Of a DNA stretch of 64,000 nt, positions 1-12,200 are shown piece by piece. A program made the position numbers and the translations under genes. The first letter of the stretch is position 1, and every line of letters begins with the position of its first letter. The DNA comes from Phoronis australis (taxonomy: Eukaryota; Phoronida; Phoronidae), in contig NMRA01000846.1 in assembly GCA_002633005.1 (NCBI GenBank), positions 35,317 to 99,316 of the forward strand, in the 5' to 3' direction. The notes under the pieces were generated by a model. The model had not been told where the DNA came from. It worked only from the letters and a program-made list of their open reading frames with translations, and made no database searches.

Positions 1-38
1 CGTCCAGAAGTTGCATATCAAAATTGTCGTTTTTTCAG

Positions 39-102
39 GAAGCAAAGCTGAAGTTTGCCTTGGAAGCCGGTGCTGATGATGTCGTCTGCTTGAATGTCAA
101 AG
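39..102 (+). CDS. Alcohol dehydrogenase exon (first visible)
   Basis: Bounded by TTTTTTCAG on the left and a GTGAAT donor on the right. It encodes EAKLKFALEAGADDVVCLNV plus K and one base of a split Asp codon completed by the next exon. The reading frame starts at codon position 1. Confidence 0.88.
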
Positions 103-3100
103 GTGAATCTTTGTTATCAGGCGACATACTAATTTCAACAATGCGCCTAGGGTTTTTAAAACCCACTAACCTTGGATCAGGATTGAGCTCAGTAACACTA
201 ACTGGCGGAATCACGATTAAAAGACTCGATGGTGTTTTCGTGAGGGGTAGTTAATCCAACTATTCCAAAGATTAATTTGAACACAGAGGCCGTGTCAGGC
301 AAATACCCCCTCGGAATGAGTGGACTAGGCATTAGCCTAATTTAAAGTTAATGGGTACAATATATTGAGCCTGCCACTGGGGTATTCGCACTATTTTGGC
401 GGAAGCTTTCACTTCCGCTTTACCTGTACATTTTCTACAGCTTCACAGTTTACTTACGAGGATACGCTTCGCCCTCGTTGTTAGGATTGATCCTTAAAAC
501 ACAAGCAAGAATGGCCCTCGCTCTAAATGCTTGGACGTAAACAAACATGAATTTATCTGCGGACTAAGTTTGCCTAAATAGGAGACCTAGCTGTTGACGT
601 ACATAATTATAAAAGTAAGCAAACAAACATTCACGAAAAAAAACACTGTTGTATTTTGTAACCAGCCATACAGTTGTTAAGGACATATTTAATATCTCAG
701 GTGTTATTACGTAATACAGTTATCACTTTAACTTCTGTCGTAGTGTAGTCAGAGACACCACATTTTTATTTTTTCTTTTGTTAGTGATATTTTAATATTT
801 TAAAAATTCTCTCGTCTGTTTAGATAAGGAGGAGAACGAACGGAAGATGCAGGAAAAGTTCGGAGCTGAAGGTTTGGAAGCAGTCATTGACTTCGTGAAC
901 AACGACATGACAGTCCCGTTGGCACTGGACATGCTAAATCACGTAAGTTATCACGTTCTGATTTCATAACGAGAAATCTTCGTGAAGCATCAACACGTGG
1001 TCACCTGGTTACTCGCAGTACCCCTTTATCCCCTAGCTGCATTCGGATCACCTCGAGTACTTGCTTAGCTTCAAATCTCCCCTCGAAGGTGATGGTTATC
1101 TTCGCATGTGCACAAGATCAGTTACTCCCCAATTTGAAAGGCACATGGCTTGCCGTATAACTGAAGTCTGCACATGCAGAGATATCTTTCACCGGGGAAG
1201 TTTGAGTATACGGAAATACCCGAGATGTTCCGGCTGTTCCGACAAGTAGCTGGAAACATAGCAGGTTCACCTTCAACAGAACTAAAAATCTAAAAATAAG
1301 AAGAAACCTATAAGAAGACTATAAACTGCTCAGGACACGAAGTTGCAAGTGTATCGCAAATAAAGGTACTATGCTACCGCATTGAAGTTACCGCCAACTT
1401 AAAAAATTAGAAGGAATCACGACTTAAATTGGTTTGTTCATCGTTGAAAAAAGCCAGTGCGTACTGTAAGCTACATCAACAAAAATTAAATCTTTGTTCG
1501 TTTGAATGTACAAGACTGCAGTAAATTCTTACAACGAACTAAAGCTAAACGCTACACACTTAACTTATAATGCTGAAGTGAAAATGCTGAACAGTCAAAC
1601 AAACAGCGCAAATGAAACCCAGAATTGCACTTATGACAATAAGTTGTCTTTCTAGTCGTATGATTGAATGCATGCTCCAAAACACTGCTCGCATAACGCT
1701 AAGCACTGGGGGTGTGCCAAAAGACATTTGTAGTAACACAGTTTTAATTAAGGCAATTACACCAGAAACATCTCCTTCTTCTCAAAATTTGTTTAGTCTC
1801 TTCATTCGCTGGAAAATCTATGGTGTACATATTGAAAATACAGTTTTTCTTTTATCCCCACACGTGCGCCTGAGTGTTTGTAAGTTTACGAACTGGTGTC
1901 AAAGCGAAGAACTTATTTCGCGGGAACATAAGTCTGGTTGGCAGAAAAAAAAACAAGATAATAGATGACTGTCATCTTTTTCCAAAGAAAGGGCATGACT
2001 TTATATTCAAGGTTCTTGGATTTTCAAATGTTAATCAAAATGTTATATTCTGCCTATAAGGCCACGGCTTCCTGTAACACGTTTTACGGTAGCAGTGGTA
2101 TGTTACGTTGTATCATTATGAATTAAGTATTACTTCAACGCTGATTTTTTATATGTTTCAACACAATGAACACTGAGTAAAATAAAAAGAAATGAACGGT
2201 CTACGCAGGTCTAGGAATCCGTGGTGTACAGTGTTGACACTTTTGCATTGGCACGTAAGATGTCGCCAGCAGCTTATCAAAAAAACTAGATCATTAGAGT
2301 GATGCAGAGTCAGTTGCCATAATTCTTTCTAGGGTGGAACCGCATCACTTGTTGGACTTTTCGGTGGCATGCTCAAGCGTCCTCTGCCGCTCATTGTCGG
2401 CAAAATTCACACAATTGTTGGCACCATTGTGGGATCGTTGCAGCATCTGAGGGAGATTGTGTCCCTGATGGAAGAGAGCAAGGTTGGTTATCAATTGCTA
2501 GATTCTGAGGGCATAATGTAAGTGAGTGATGTTTAGAAATAAAGGCCTTAAGCTCAAACGCATTGACAGAGCCGACGAAGGCTTAGAGAAAAAGTTATAG
2601 CAAATCACATATTTTTAACATAGAGCAAAATTGTGTGTTTGGAAATAATGGTAAACGATCACCATAATTTCCCTAAAAAATTGCAGTTTTTGGAAACCTG
2701 GACTGCCACAAATTCGAGGTATGTTATGCCAGGTGATATAAGGGATTTTTCGACAATTCCAATTAACTGTCGCTCAAATTTGATACAAAAATACCGTTAA
2801 AGGAACAGAGCGTAATTAATTCTGCCCTATTTTAAGGAATGTGAAAAGTAGGATTTATATATCTTTCTACATAACNGGTCTAGGAATCCGTGGTGTACAG
2901 TGTTGACACTTTTGCATTGGCACGTAAGATGTCGCCAGCAGCTTATCAAAAAACTAGATCATTGGAGTGATGCAGAGTCAGTTGCCATAATTCTTTCTAG
3001 GGTGGAACCGCATCACTTGTTGGACTTTTCGGTGGCATGCTCAAGCGTCCTCTGCCGCTCATTGTCGGCAAAATTCACACAATTGTTGGCACCATTGTGG

Positions 3101-5372
3101 GATCGTTGCGGCATCTGAGGGAGATTGTGTCCCTGATGGAAGAGAGCAAGGTTGGTTATCTGAGGGCATAATGTAAGTGAGTGATGTTTAGAAATAAAGG
3201 CCTTAAGCTCAAACGCATTGACAGAGCCGACGAAGGCTTAGAGAAAAAGTTATAGCAAATCACATATTTTTAACATAGAGCAAAATTGTGTGTTTGGAAA
3301 TAATGGTAAGCGATCACCATAATTTCCCTAAAAAATTGCAGTTTTTGGAAACCTGGACTGCCACAAATTCGAGGTATGTTATGCCAGGTGATATAAGGGA
3401 TTTTTCGACAATTCCAATTAACTGTCGCTCAAATTTGATACAAAAATACCGTTAAAGGAACAGAGCGTAATTAATTCTGCCCTATTTTAAGGAATGTGAA
3501 AAGTAGGATTTATATATCTTTCTACATAACCGAGGCAAAATTTCTAGTCTTTAAAAGACCAAGATTCGTGAAATGGTAGCCAGGAATTACGGCAAAGCTC
3601 ACGTGAAAGTACAAATGTACTTAAATAAAGTCGTGAAAATGTTAAAGGATCTTCAATTGACCTATTGCAAGCTCCGCCCCTTTGCGAAATGTCGACAAAC
3701 AAACAAACAGTTTTACCCGGCAACGTGTTGTTTGTCGGGTAACATGGCGGCTTGTCAAGAATGCTGCGTTTTGATTGGTCAGTTCAGCCGTAACTCAAAA
3801 CCCCAGCAATAAGTCAATTTTCCTCACGTTGGAGAATGAGGTTGTACATATCTGCTTAATGCTGCATTTTACCTCTGTTTAGCTGTCAATGTTGAATTCT
3901 TAACTGAAGCACTTTGTGGTTTAAAAAGACTACCACGCTGACCCGGTGTTAAATTATCACCCAATGAACCCGCTTCTTGAGTCACAGGCGATGTGTATAT
4001 GCATCATTTTCGAATACGCAATTGACCTATTGCAAACTCCGCCCCCTTGCTAAATGTCGACAAACAAACAATAAATTTTACACGGCAACGAGTTGTTTGT
4101 CGGGTAAATTGGCGACTTGGAAACAAAGGTATGTCAAATATGCTGCGCTGTGATTGGTCAGTTAAACAGTCACTCAAACTTCTGGCTATAGGTCAATTTC
4201 AGGGTTGGCCAACCCAATAAAATCTGAAGCATTTCCTCGAGTCGCTAATACGTTCAATGCCCGTTTTGGTAACGGAAATGGAATCCAGTCACGTGATCGG
4301 TTTTTGAAAGTAAAAGGCCGAATCTGGTTTTTGTTTTTAGTCAGCTAAACAGGACGAATTGCAGCTTTAAGCAGTGAGTTGCGCGTTCAACTGGCGGAGG
4401 CGATAGCTCAGATGGAACTGGTGGCCACCCGGAGGGGACAGTTTCCAGTTTTTTAGTTAGACAAGTATGTGGTCGAGACATTATGGCGTTTTCCCGTTGC
4501 TCTCAACTTATTCGATTCTATAGCCCAATAACAAGTTGGGAAGTTTACCTCTGTAGCCAACATCTTACACGACTCAACTCCATTCTGGCATTTATGGTTG
4601 GAGGACCTGCTCTCTTTTGTTCGATAATTGGTCTAATCTCCCATAAGATCGTATCTACCCAGACTGGGCTGTGTTGTTAAAAATAAAAGTTAAGTTATAA
4701 CATATTTGAACATAAACCAATAGCATTTCTGAAATCGTCGTCAATGGTGATCATCTTTAGGTTTTGAATCGCCAAAATCGCCCAACTGCAACCGAAGTTA
4801 GACAATCTGTTCTTTCTGAATACACACTCTGTGTGACTGTGTTCACACGTGGTCTGTAATAAGCCTGGTAGATAATTGCCCTACTGGTTGTCATAACAGA
4901 CAAAAGAGTGTGCTTGGCAGTTAACAAAGAAGGTACTGAGATGTTATCACACGCTCAGAACCCCCAACGTCTGGTAAAGCCACTGAACGGGAAAACGCTG
5001 TCATGGACGCCTCCCACAGCTCGTCAAGTTTCGTGCCTCCGGACAATACAAATCAACATTGCCCTGATACCTTGCCGAGAGATGAAAATGTGTTTTCATT
5101 TTGAATTTCTAAACATTGTAATCGTCTCGTGGGAGTTTGAAATGAAATGTACGCAGATTTCGTACCACGTGATTCTATAAAAAAATACTTTCCACTCATT
5201 CCATGTTATCTGCTTCACATTTTCTATAAACAGTTATTACTCGCCCGTTCATCTCAAGTTTCAGCATATAGCCAGAAGCCATTACAAACTGGAAGACATA
5301 GAAGCTGTGATTACTAAGCTGCGAAAAGGCGAAATCGTCGGGCGCGCTATTTTAACTTTTCCGGACAAATAA
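39..5372 (+). CDS. Medium-chain (zinc-type) alcohol dehydrogenase gene, 3' part, spliced
   Basis: This is the C-terminal ~147 residues of an NAD(P)-dependent medium-chain dehydrogenase, a cytosolic oxidoreductase family acting on alcohols and aldehydes. Exons 39-102, 824-942, 2333-2482 and 5265-5372 join in phase (1, 0, 0) and end at a TAA. The first visible exon has the motif FALEAGADDVVCLN, typical of the Rossmann strand after the nucleotide-binding loop. Exon three carries GGTASLVGLFGG, the glycine-rich strand late in the cofactor domain. The last exon ends HYKLEDIEAV then GEIVGRAILTF, the usual end of the family. The catalytic zinc ligands and the GxGxxG loop lie upstream, outside the window. 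AATAAA overlaps the stop codon at 5368-5373. The family call is secure; the substrate is not known. Exon three is present a second time at 3001-3150 (see that entry). Confidence 0.9.
824..942 (+). CDS. Alcohol dehydrogenase exon
   Basis: The acceptor is CTGTTTAG and the donor GTAAGT, a consensus site. Translation runs from KEENERKMQEKFGAEGLEAV to VPLALDMLNH. This is the helix and strand that follow the GAD motif in the cofactor domain. The phase matches both neighbours. Confidence 0.9.
2333..2482 (+). CDS. Alcohol dehydrogenase exon, copy 1
   Basis: Fifty whole codons from GGTASLVGLFGG to VSLMEESK, between TTCTTTCTAG and GTTGGT. It has a Gln codon (CAG) at 2441-2443. The second copy at 3001-3150 differs here (CGG, Arg). 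Only one of the two copies is expected in a mature mRNA. Confidence 0.88.
3001..3150 (+). CDS. Alcohol dehydrogenase exon, copy 2 (probable second haplotype)
   Basis: Nearly identical to 2333-2482, with the same splice sites and one amino-acid change (Gln to Arg at 3109-3111). It sits just after a single N at 2876, inside a ~650-base near-duplicate. That arrangement fits two allelic contigs placed end to end better than a true exon duplication. A real mutually exclusive exon pair cannot be excluded from sequence alone; both copies are phase 0-0, so either choice keeps the frame. Confidence 0.8.
3655..3819. repeat. MITE-like element with internal palindrome, copy A
   Basis: Termini AATTGACCTATTG and CAATAAGTCAATT are inverted copies of each other. 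The interior has a second inverted repeat, TTACCCG...CGGGTAA, around ACAAACAAAC and GTTGTTTGT. The same element recurs at 4020-4199, within the same alcohol dehydrogenase intron. Confidence 0.7.
4020..4199. repeat. MITE-like element with internal palindrome, copy B
   Basis: Same orientation and structure as 3655-3819: it starts AATTGACCTATTGCAAACTC and ends GGCTATAGGTCAATT. It is clearly diverged from copy A but collinear with it. It abuts the left end of another repeat that begins at 4201. Confidence 0.7.
4201..4353 (-). repeat. Dispersed repeat family R1 (other copies 57.5 and 63.2-63.5 kb)
   Basis: Read on the minus strand it starts CCTGTTTAGCTGACTAAAAA and ends with GGGTTGGCCAACCCT, itself palindromic. 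Diverged copies lie at 57547-57715 and 63166-63296 on the plus strand and 63298-63455 on the minus strand. No coding potential is seen. Confidence 0.6.
5265..5372 (+). CDS. Alcohol dehydrogenase terminal exon
   Basis: The acceptor is AAGTTTCAG. Thirty-five codons run from HIARSHYKLEDIEAV to GRAILTFPDK and then TAA. After the preceding LMEESK the linker to YKLED is about two residues shorter than usual for the family, so a very small missed exon is possible but not needed. Confidence 0.9.
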   Translation, partial: HIARSHYKLEDIEAVITKLRKGEIVGRAILTFPDK

Positions 5373-8300
5373 AGCAAGTGTCGCAGACTCGCAGACAAGG
5401 AGATAACAAGCTTTGAGTCAGGCGTCCATCTAAGATCAGCATGGGATGTGTGCAATGAAGGCTAATGGACTGATTTACCGATTTAATGTTGTATTAGACA
5501 AGTCAGCTGGCCGTTTGCTCATTAAGAAGAAAGACAATCGCGGACCAATTGTTTCTTTATTTCAATTTATTAAACTCAAGTAAAATTAAACCAACAACAA
5601 CTACTTTTGATGTGAATTTATATCAGTATCACATTCTCGTTGGTTTTGGGCTAAACTTGGTGTACCATACGAGAAACCGTGTTTGAAGGAAGATATCGTA
5701 ACAGTGTGGTATGCTCCTTCCGATTGGCTTGTTCAGGGAGAAGTGCCATCTACAGGGGAGATAAATCGCAACTCTTGGATCTTTTTGCGACACAAAGCCT
5801 ACTTCACTTCTCAAATAATACAGGAAGGTCGTGTTCTATAAGTAACGCCCAAGTGAATGTAACATCTACCTAATCACTATCAAAGTGCAAAAGACACTGA
5901 AGAGTACTACTACGGAGTGTGCATATGATTAGATCGAAAAATTCTCCCGCGACACACCATTATTCAAAATGGCGCCGCGTAGCCAGCACATCGGACCTTA
6001 ACTTCCTGACCTTGTGACATTTTACAAAAATCTTTCACAGAAAACGATAAACGAAATTAATATAAATTTCTGAATGCAAACAACATTTTCATAGAGTATG
6101 ACTACATATTTTATGCGTTCTTCAGGGTTCTGTTTCAAGAAAAGTGACCTAAGACTTAAAACAGAAATTTGGTCTTACACTCCACGCAATTATTTCAGAA
6201 AAATAGTTAAAACTCATTTAAGCAAACAAATGAAGTACTTGAGAATAGTACTCATAATTGTTACTTATCGAGAAGTTCTGAACAAATTACTTCCAGGGAA
6301 TTATTCGATTATAATTGCAGGACTAAACTTTTATTTGGCACTTGTGAAATGGAAGCGTAGGACCACATTTCTGTTTTTTAAACTTAAACGTCTAAGTTAC
6401 TTTTCATGAAACGGATCCCTGTTTCTTAAATTACGAATGAATAGTCACATCCCGAATTCAAATCTTCTCTTTCATGGTGGTGGTAAATGTTCATAGCATG
6501 ACTGACTTAGTTTTCAAACGGTTAGACCGATAAGCGTTTTGACTGTGAAATTTGGAACGTCAGCATTTTCTTTTGAGAACGCGTGCGCTGTACTCGTTCA
6601 CGCGAGTGCAATGTACGCGTGAATGCGTTCGTCGCTGATAGAATACGCAAAAATTAAGCACAATGGCGGAGTTTGTAGAAACATAACGAGTTCTTTTACG
6701 AGCGCGTGCACTGTACTCATTCATCATGCTGAAATGTCTTGCAATCGTCGCTGTAACAACGTACACGTGAACTTAGAAGTCCTTCTCACTGCGCATGTTT
6801 ATACTCAGGTGAGATTGCAATCTAGATTCTATGCTTCTTTTACTACTGTGCTACATACATAATCTGTGTTTCTAAAAGAGCAACGATTACATGGCACGAG
6901 AGCAATCCACGCATTCTCAAAAGACCACGTCAGGTTCCAATGAAATCACCATTGTACTTTATCTGCAAGCGTGTGTTATCGGCGACTTTCGGATTTACGC
7001 GTGCTGTTGCAACAGCGAAATTTAAATAACTTTAGGGTGATAGATGTCAAAATAATTCCGCAGTAAAATCATGACTTACACGGTGGTAGTGTCACGTGGA
7101 ACTACGCCTGCATAGCACTGTGGGTAGAAACAGAGAGTGCTAAGGTATTTCAGGATGTGGCTATTCGATCGACGAATTCTAAACTTTGCATCGAATTTAA
7201 TGGAGTTATAATGTAACACTAAGATGCTGTAACAAAAGGTCAGGGTTACCACAACACAGAAATTGCAACCACGACTTAGGGTTATTGTAAGACTTAAAGA
7301 CTCTAACTGGGTCAGAATTTCAAGAACACTGTAAGACTGTAGCTATGGATCAAGGTCACCGTAACACAGAGACTGCAAGCAAGGGCCAGGAATGCAAGCA
7401 TAGAATAGGGTTAACACCCATCACTTGATCATGGCCAGCATTTGCGAATTGGGCATGCGCGTTTTAACACCCATAAAAGCGCGCGTATTTTTAACGCACA
7501 TAAAAACAAAAATAAAGTATTTCGGTTATCGTGGACTGGCAGATAAAATTTTAAGTGCTTACGAAAATAATTTCAGCAAGTTCTCTCAATGTCCACAGAT
7601 GACGAGATTTGGGGATTTGTTTCATGGCAATATGTGTAGAACAATATTCTAATTATCTGCCGACGTCACGTCGTGGCATACACGGATACAGACAGTCACA
7701 CTACTCAGTTTCGTCAAAAAGCAAGTAAAACATTCACTATTAGCCTATGTACATACTCGACTAGTTTCAATCCTAATGATATGCGACTCTGACATAATAT
7801 GAGCTTCAATGAACGCATCATCCATTTTCTTAAATTACAAAGACTTTAAAAGCTGTGGCCGTTACCGGCGATAAAAACTAATGTAAAACTCCATTTCACA
7901 TTGCTGTAATGGCGGAATCTCAATAATTCTTTATGCTTGCCCTTTGATTGACCCTCAAGGCAAAATCCTGGAACCGCGTTTGGATATAACGAGACGAACC
8001 ACCTATCGATTCGTCTCCTTATATTTTACAGTTCTGTTATTTTTTCATTCGAGTAGACCTACCAGAAAATCGGACAGACAAGTCATTTTTAAAAACGAGA
8101 GGATACTCCACGCAAACAAATAGTTCTCTGAAATTACTGAGGACAATTCCCGATTGGAAGTGGTCCCGTTGAACGGCTTATCAGTTATAGCGCTCATTAC
8201 TTTCCGCTTCGACAGAGGTCGGACGCATCCTTTGTGAAATTGTCTCTTTAAGCACGCCTGTATAAGTGACACTCGAAATAAATTCTGACTACTTACTCCT

Positions 8301-8935
8301 CGACTAGTTTTCAGACATTCAGCTGTGAACAGTATTACAGCACATGCATCCAAGACCGTGTAACTAGCTGTATCTCCGCCCACAGCTCTGGCCAGTCTTC
8401 GTTATTTTGTCATTCATTTTATCGAATAAATGAAGATATTTTCTACCAGTCGACAGAAAACTTCCGATCGGGCGCCACCTTGGTTTGGCAGCATTCTGCT
8501 GCTACTCATCGACCACCATTCACAGCGGCAGAAAAGGTTCAGAGACAGCGCAAAATGAAGGGGCAACCGGCCAAGGCAAGAAAATGCCGGTGTTTCACAA
8601 AGTTTAGATCAATTAGGATGAAACTGCATCCTTGTACACAGTCTCCTCCCAAATGTTTATGGTCTACGCTTGACTGTCCAGTGTCTATATGGGCGATTTT
8701 CGTCAGTATTTTTGTAGACACGAGGACCTAGCGACCAATTTCCCGACGCTAAACTCACAAGCTTAAAAAACATCCGTTTGTATATCCGGCTGATTTAGTG
8801 GCTATAGAACAGCCAGATAAAACGCTTTTCGGGGACACCATTCTGGTAGATGATGTTTTAAGCGTCTTCTAACGGCAAAATAATCCGTTGTTTCGCTGGC
8901 TTTTGAGCACGTTATTGAGTCGAAAACACCGGTAG
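5373..8935. other. Intergenic region between two convergent genes
   Basis: No gene was recognised. It holds a dispersed repeat at 6098-6390 that is distantly matched at 44551-44780, and two direct copies of a GC-richer motif (ACGCGTGCGCTGTACTCGTT at 6579 and a variant at 6699). It also holds a run of weak ~60-base repeats around GTTACCACAACACAG at 7236-7390. The 3' UTRs of both flanking genes must end here, but I cannot place their cleavage sites with confidence. Confidence 0.5.
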
Positions 8936-9211
8936 TTAAACTGCCTCGTCCTCGATTAAAGTTGTTGCACACTTTCGCTCATGAAAGTCATTGTTAGTTT
9001 TAGCGTTCCAATTACTGTCTCTCTTTCTTCCGTTTAACTGACTGAGCTCATTGTGCTCGGACAATGTGAGCGGGACTTGAGTGGCACTAGAACGCGCAAA
9101 ACTTTGGCGCGTCGTCGCAATAGAGTACGTGGAAGCCTTCGTCCAACGGGAGTGCGAGATACTCCGAGAATCCTTCCAACGGCTGAACTTTTTCTGTATG
9201 CATGTCTGAAC
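8936..9211 (-). CDS. CRHR-like: Receptor exon 11: cytoplasmic tail and stop
   Basis: Starts VQTCIQKKFSRWKDSRSISH, the basic Trp-containing helix seen after helix 7 in CRF receptors. It then runs through a Ser/Thr-rich stretch to LIEDEAV and TAA at 8936-8938. Ninety-one residues is rather long for this tail. Many Ser/Thr sites could serve receptor desensitisation (inference). Confidence 0.9.
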   Translation of the reverse strand, partial: VQTCIQKKFSRWKDSRSISHSRWTKASTYSIATTRQSFARSSATQVPLTLSEHNELSQLNGRKRDSNWNAKTNNDFHERKCATTLIEDEAV

Positions 9212-12200
9212 CTAAAATTCACATACGTGTAGTACAATCTAGTTAGCAATTCTGACTTAACAGTAAATCCCAACTAAAAAGTTTAAATGAATTTTTGGTT
9301 AAGAGTATCAGTTTCATTAGAAACACGGCCAATTCCATCTTTGTACTTTGTCAATAGATATGTACAAGATCCGCTTCAGACAACCATGTTAGTATCGCGA
9401 ATGTTGATCTAAGTTCTTTCTGTATGAAGTAGATCAATTTGACGCATCAGCAAGTGACTTCAATGGCAACTCTTTGAAGTGTGGTAGATAACTTGCCCAT
9501 GTATCAGGGAAAGTTAAACAATAGATCATATTGATATCTGCATTTCAACACCGACTTTCGCCTGGAGTAGAAATTAAACTGTGGGTTTTTTCTAATATAT
9601 TCTCCATCTAAACGTTGGAAACATTTTTGCACAGAAGAAGACCAAAGTACACAATTACCCTGAAACGCAAATGTGACGTCACTGAGTCTTCGCTGCCATA
9701 ATTGTGGTGTGCGTTTGTCGGTCATTGTTCGTTCTCTTGACAATGTCCGATGGCAATGACAAATTCCTAATTTGGTACCAATCATTCCCCTAAATACTAA
9801 TTCAACAAAATTGTCTTACCTCTCCATTGAAGAAACAGTAAAACATTGCCACCCACAGGCTTTGCGTCGACATGAGCACCGCGTTGGCATATCCGATGAC
9901 TATTCCGGCCACTTCATCATTTCCGGGTTTCGATATGAAAAACACGTACGTGAGACCAAGGAGAGGGACGAGAATTATCGTGGCCTTCACAGCTTTCCTG
10001 AAAATGACAGAAACGTAGCTGAAATGGAGGCCAGTTTGTTACGTACTTTCTTACAAATCACAGTAGCGCAGGATGTATTTGATTCACTTCACCGTTTCTG
10101 GCTGAGACTTTGACTGGACTAGTAAGCCGGACGTCCTCTAACCGATCAGATGTCATAGCCGGTTGATTCGGTGGAACCGGTAAAACGAATCAAAAGCACC
10201 ATTGTCTTCGCAAAATTAACACGACCTCAAAATGCCAGCTTCAAGAGTGAAAATAATGAAAATTTCAAGTATGACAATAATTTGCCGAAGAAAGAGTTTC
10301 TCTCTCACCCTCCCGCCATTACCTGCTCCCCCTGTTACACCCTATTCTTCCCTCCCCATCTCCATCGCTCAATACGGAACTAGAGTCACTATTTACCTGT
10401 AATGCTGCGTTTCGTGTGTAATGGAAGATCTTAGTTTCGTAATCAGCACCCATATAATGGTCGCAACAAACACAAGATTCACCTGAAATGACCGAATTAA
10501 ACGCTTATTAGCACGGCAATTTGTCGATTGATCAACAGTGTTGTAATGAACTTGCTGATAATGTAAAACTGCATACGTTTATTGCAGCACATTTTCATTA
10601 TGTTTAAGAACGAAAATGAGAGCCATATCCTAATAATAACAAAATGGCACTAGAAACCGGACATGACGTGTATACTTACCAACAACACCAATAGAGTTGG
10701 AGCGATAAGTAGCCAGTCAAGTCGTTCATCTCGTAGGTCGTGTTCCGGCATCCAACATCTTAAAAAGAAACAAGCGAACATGTCATGTAAGTTACAGGAC
10801 GTTCGCTGCTGATCGAAGGGTTGGGATTGAGCTCACCAACGCAACAAGTATCCACACGCAAAAGGCCTGGCGTGCGTTCAGTAATTAACACTAGGACCTA
10901 CGCAGGACCTAGCTAAAATCTAGCCACAGTCACGTGTTCTCATTAAAAATGCACGGGAACATCTCACGTAATCTCGCGAAGTGTTGCTTTTTAGCGAGGT
11001 CCTAGCGTTACTGAACGGGAGGCTGGCTTTGCCGCCTACAGGTGAGAATCACGTGGCATGCGACAGCAAAGTAGTCTTACAGTGACATTAGTAGGTAATG
11101 GGTATGTTATAACCCCTGTCATTGGTTTGATTTTGGCCAGTCGTTCTTTTACGTACGCTGTGACGCCTGAAGATGACCGGAGAAATGACCAACCGAAACA
11201 TCGTTCCAAAGTCAGTGCGCAATATGTGTAGTTTTAGCCGAATGTCGACTTCATCATCTTCAGAACAAAGTTTAGTTTAAGATTTCTTCATTTTCTCTTT
11301 TCGGTTTCTCATCACTGCAAAATGTTTCGTGACAGTGAAATCTTGAGAACTCTTTCCAAAAGTCCAGTGGGTGGTCTAATACCTGGCTCACATGCTGGCT
11401 AAAACGCTGGCGTTTTCGCCGCATTTTTGGTAGCAGGAAAAAGGCTGGTAATGAATGTTAACGGTCGCAAGGACCATTTTGCTGGACGTTTGGGTTACCC
11501 CAAAAATGATGATGCTTCCGGTAGCACTTTTATAGCCAGACCGCTTATTTCAACGGAGTCACATGCGCAGGGATACGAGACCTTTGTTTTATCGTTGCTA
11601 TGACATAGACCTGAACGTGTTTTGAAATCAGTTTTCGCTAAAAAAGATTTGGGTGCTGGTGAAAATGACTCCTTCGCGAACAACTCGTCTGTATGGCTAA
11701 AACGCTAGAGTTTTCGCTGTCATTATAGCCAGTGAAATCGCTAGCATTTTCGCCACTCATGTAAACCTAGTAGAAGATAACAAGACTTTATCGATGGGCA
11801 ATAACGTTTGCTACCGGCGCGTTTTCTTTGGTAGTGTTGCCTAAGGGAATAATCCTCCACACAACACCAGTCACATACACGTAAAGGTGTAACAGCACTT
11901 CAGAACTTTCATTATTACAAACCTTTTTTTCGCACTAAACCCGAGTCAGATTGTACTTGGGTGATCTGTCTATGAAACCTTACGATGCCGGGCGTCCACC
12001 ACAGTCCACCAAGCAACAAGGTGTTTTAGAAATTTTGTCGAGGAATGAACTTCACGAAGTGTTAAACGACGTACTTTGTTTATACACCACTTACTCGTTG
12101 TTGTTCAGCTGAGTCTTAAGAATAATCCAAATGATGACAAATGGCACCGGCAGAACTGAAAATGGAAAATAGTTTTAAATTCAACGTAACAAAATATTAA

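Larger units (their letters stand above)
2208..3530. repeat. Near-duplicate pair around a single N (2208-2875 and 2877-3530)
   Basis: The two blocks align end to end and abut at N 2876. I see only a few differences: a run of 7 versus 6 A, three or so single-base changes and a 13-base segment present only in copy 1 just after the exon. Both contain one full alcohol dehydrogenase exon. This is the signature of two haplotype contigs joined without merging. Confidence 0.85.

Noticed and set aside
4395-4450. A-box-like GATAGCTCAGATGG
   Set aside because: No matching B box at the right distance.
9772-10113. 113-codon plus-strand frame
   Set aside because: It overlaps receptor exon 10 in antisense. 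The minus strand carries unmistakable class B receptor motifs.
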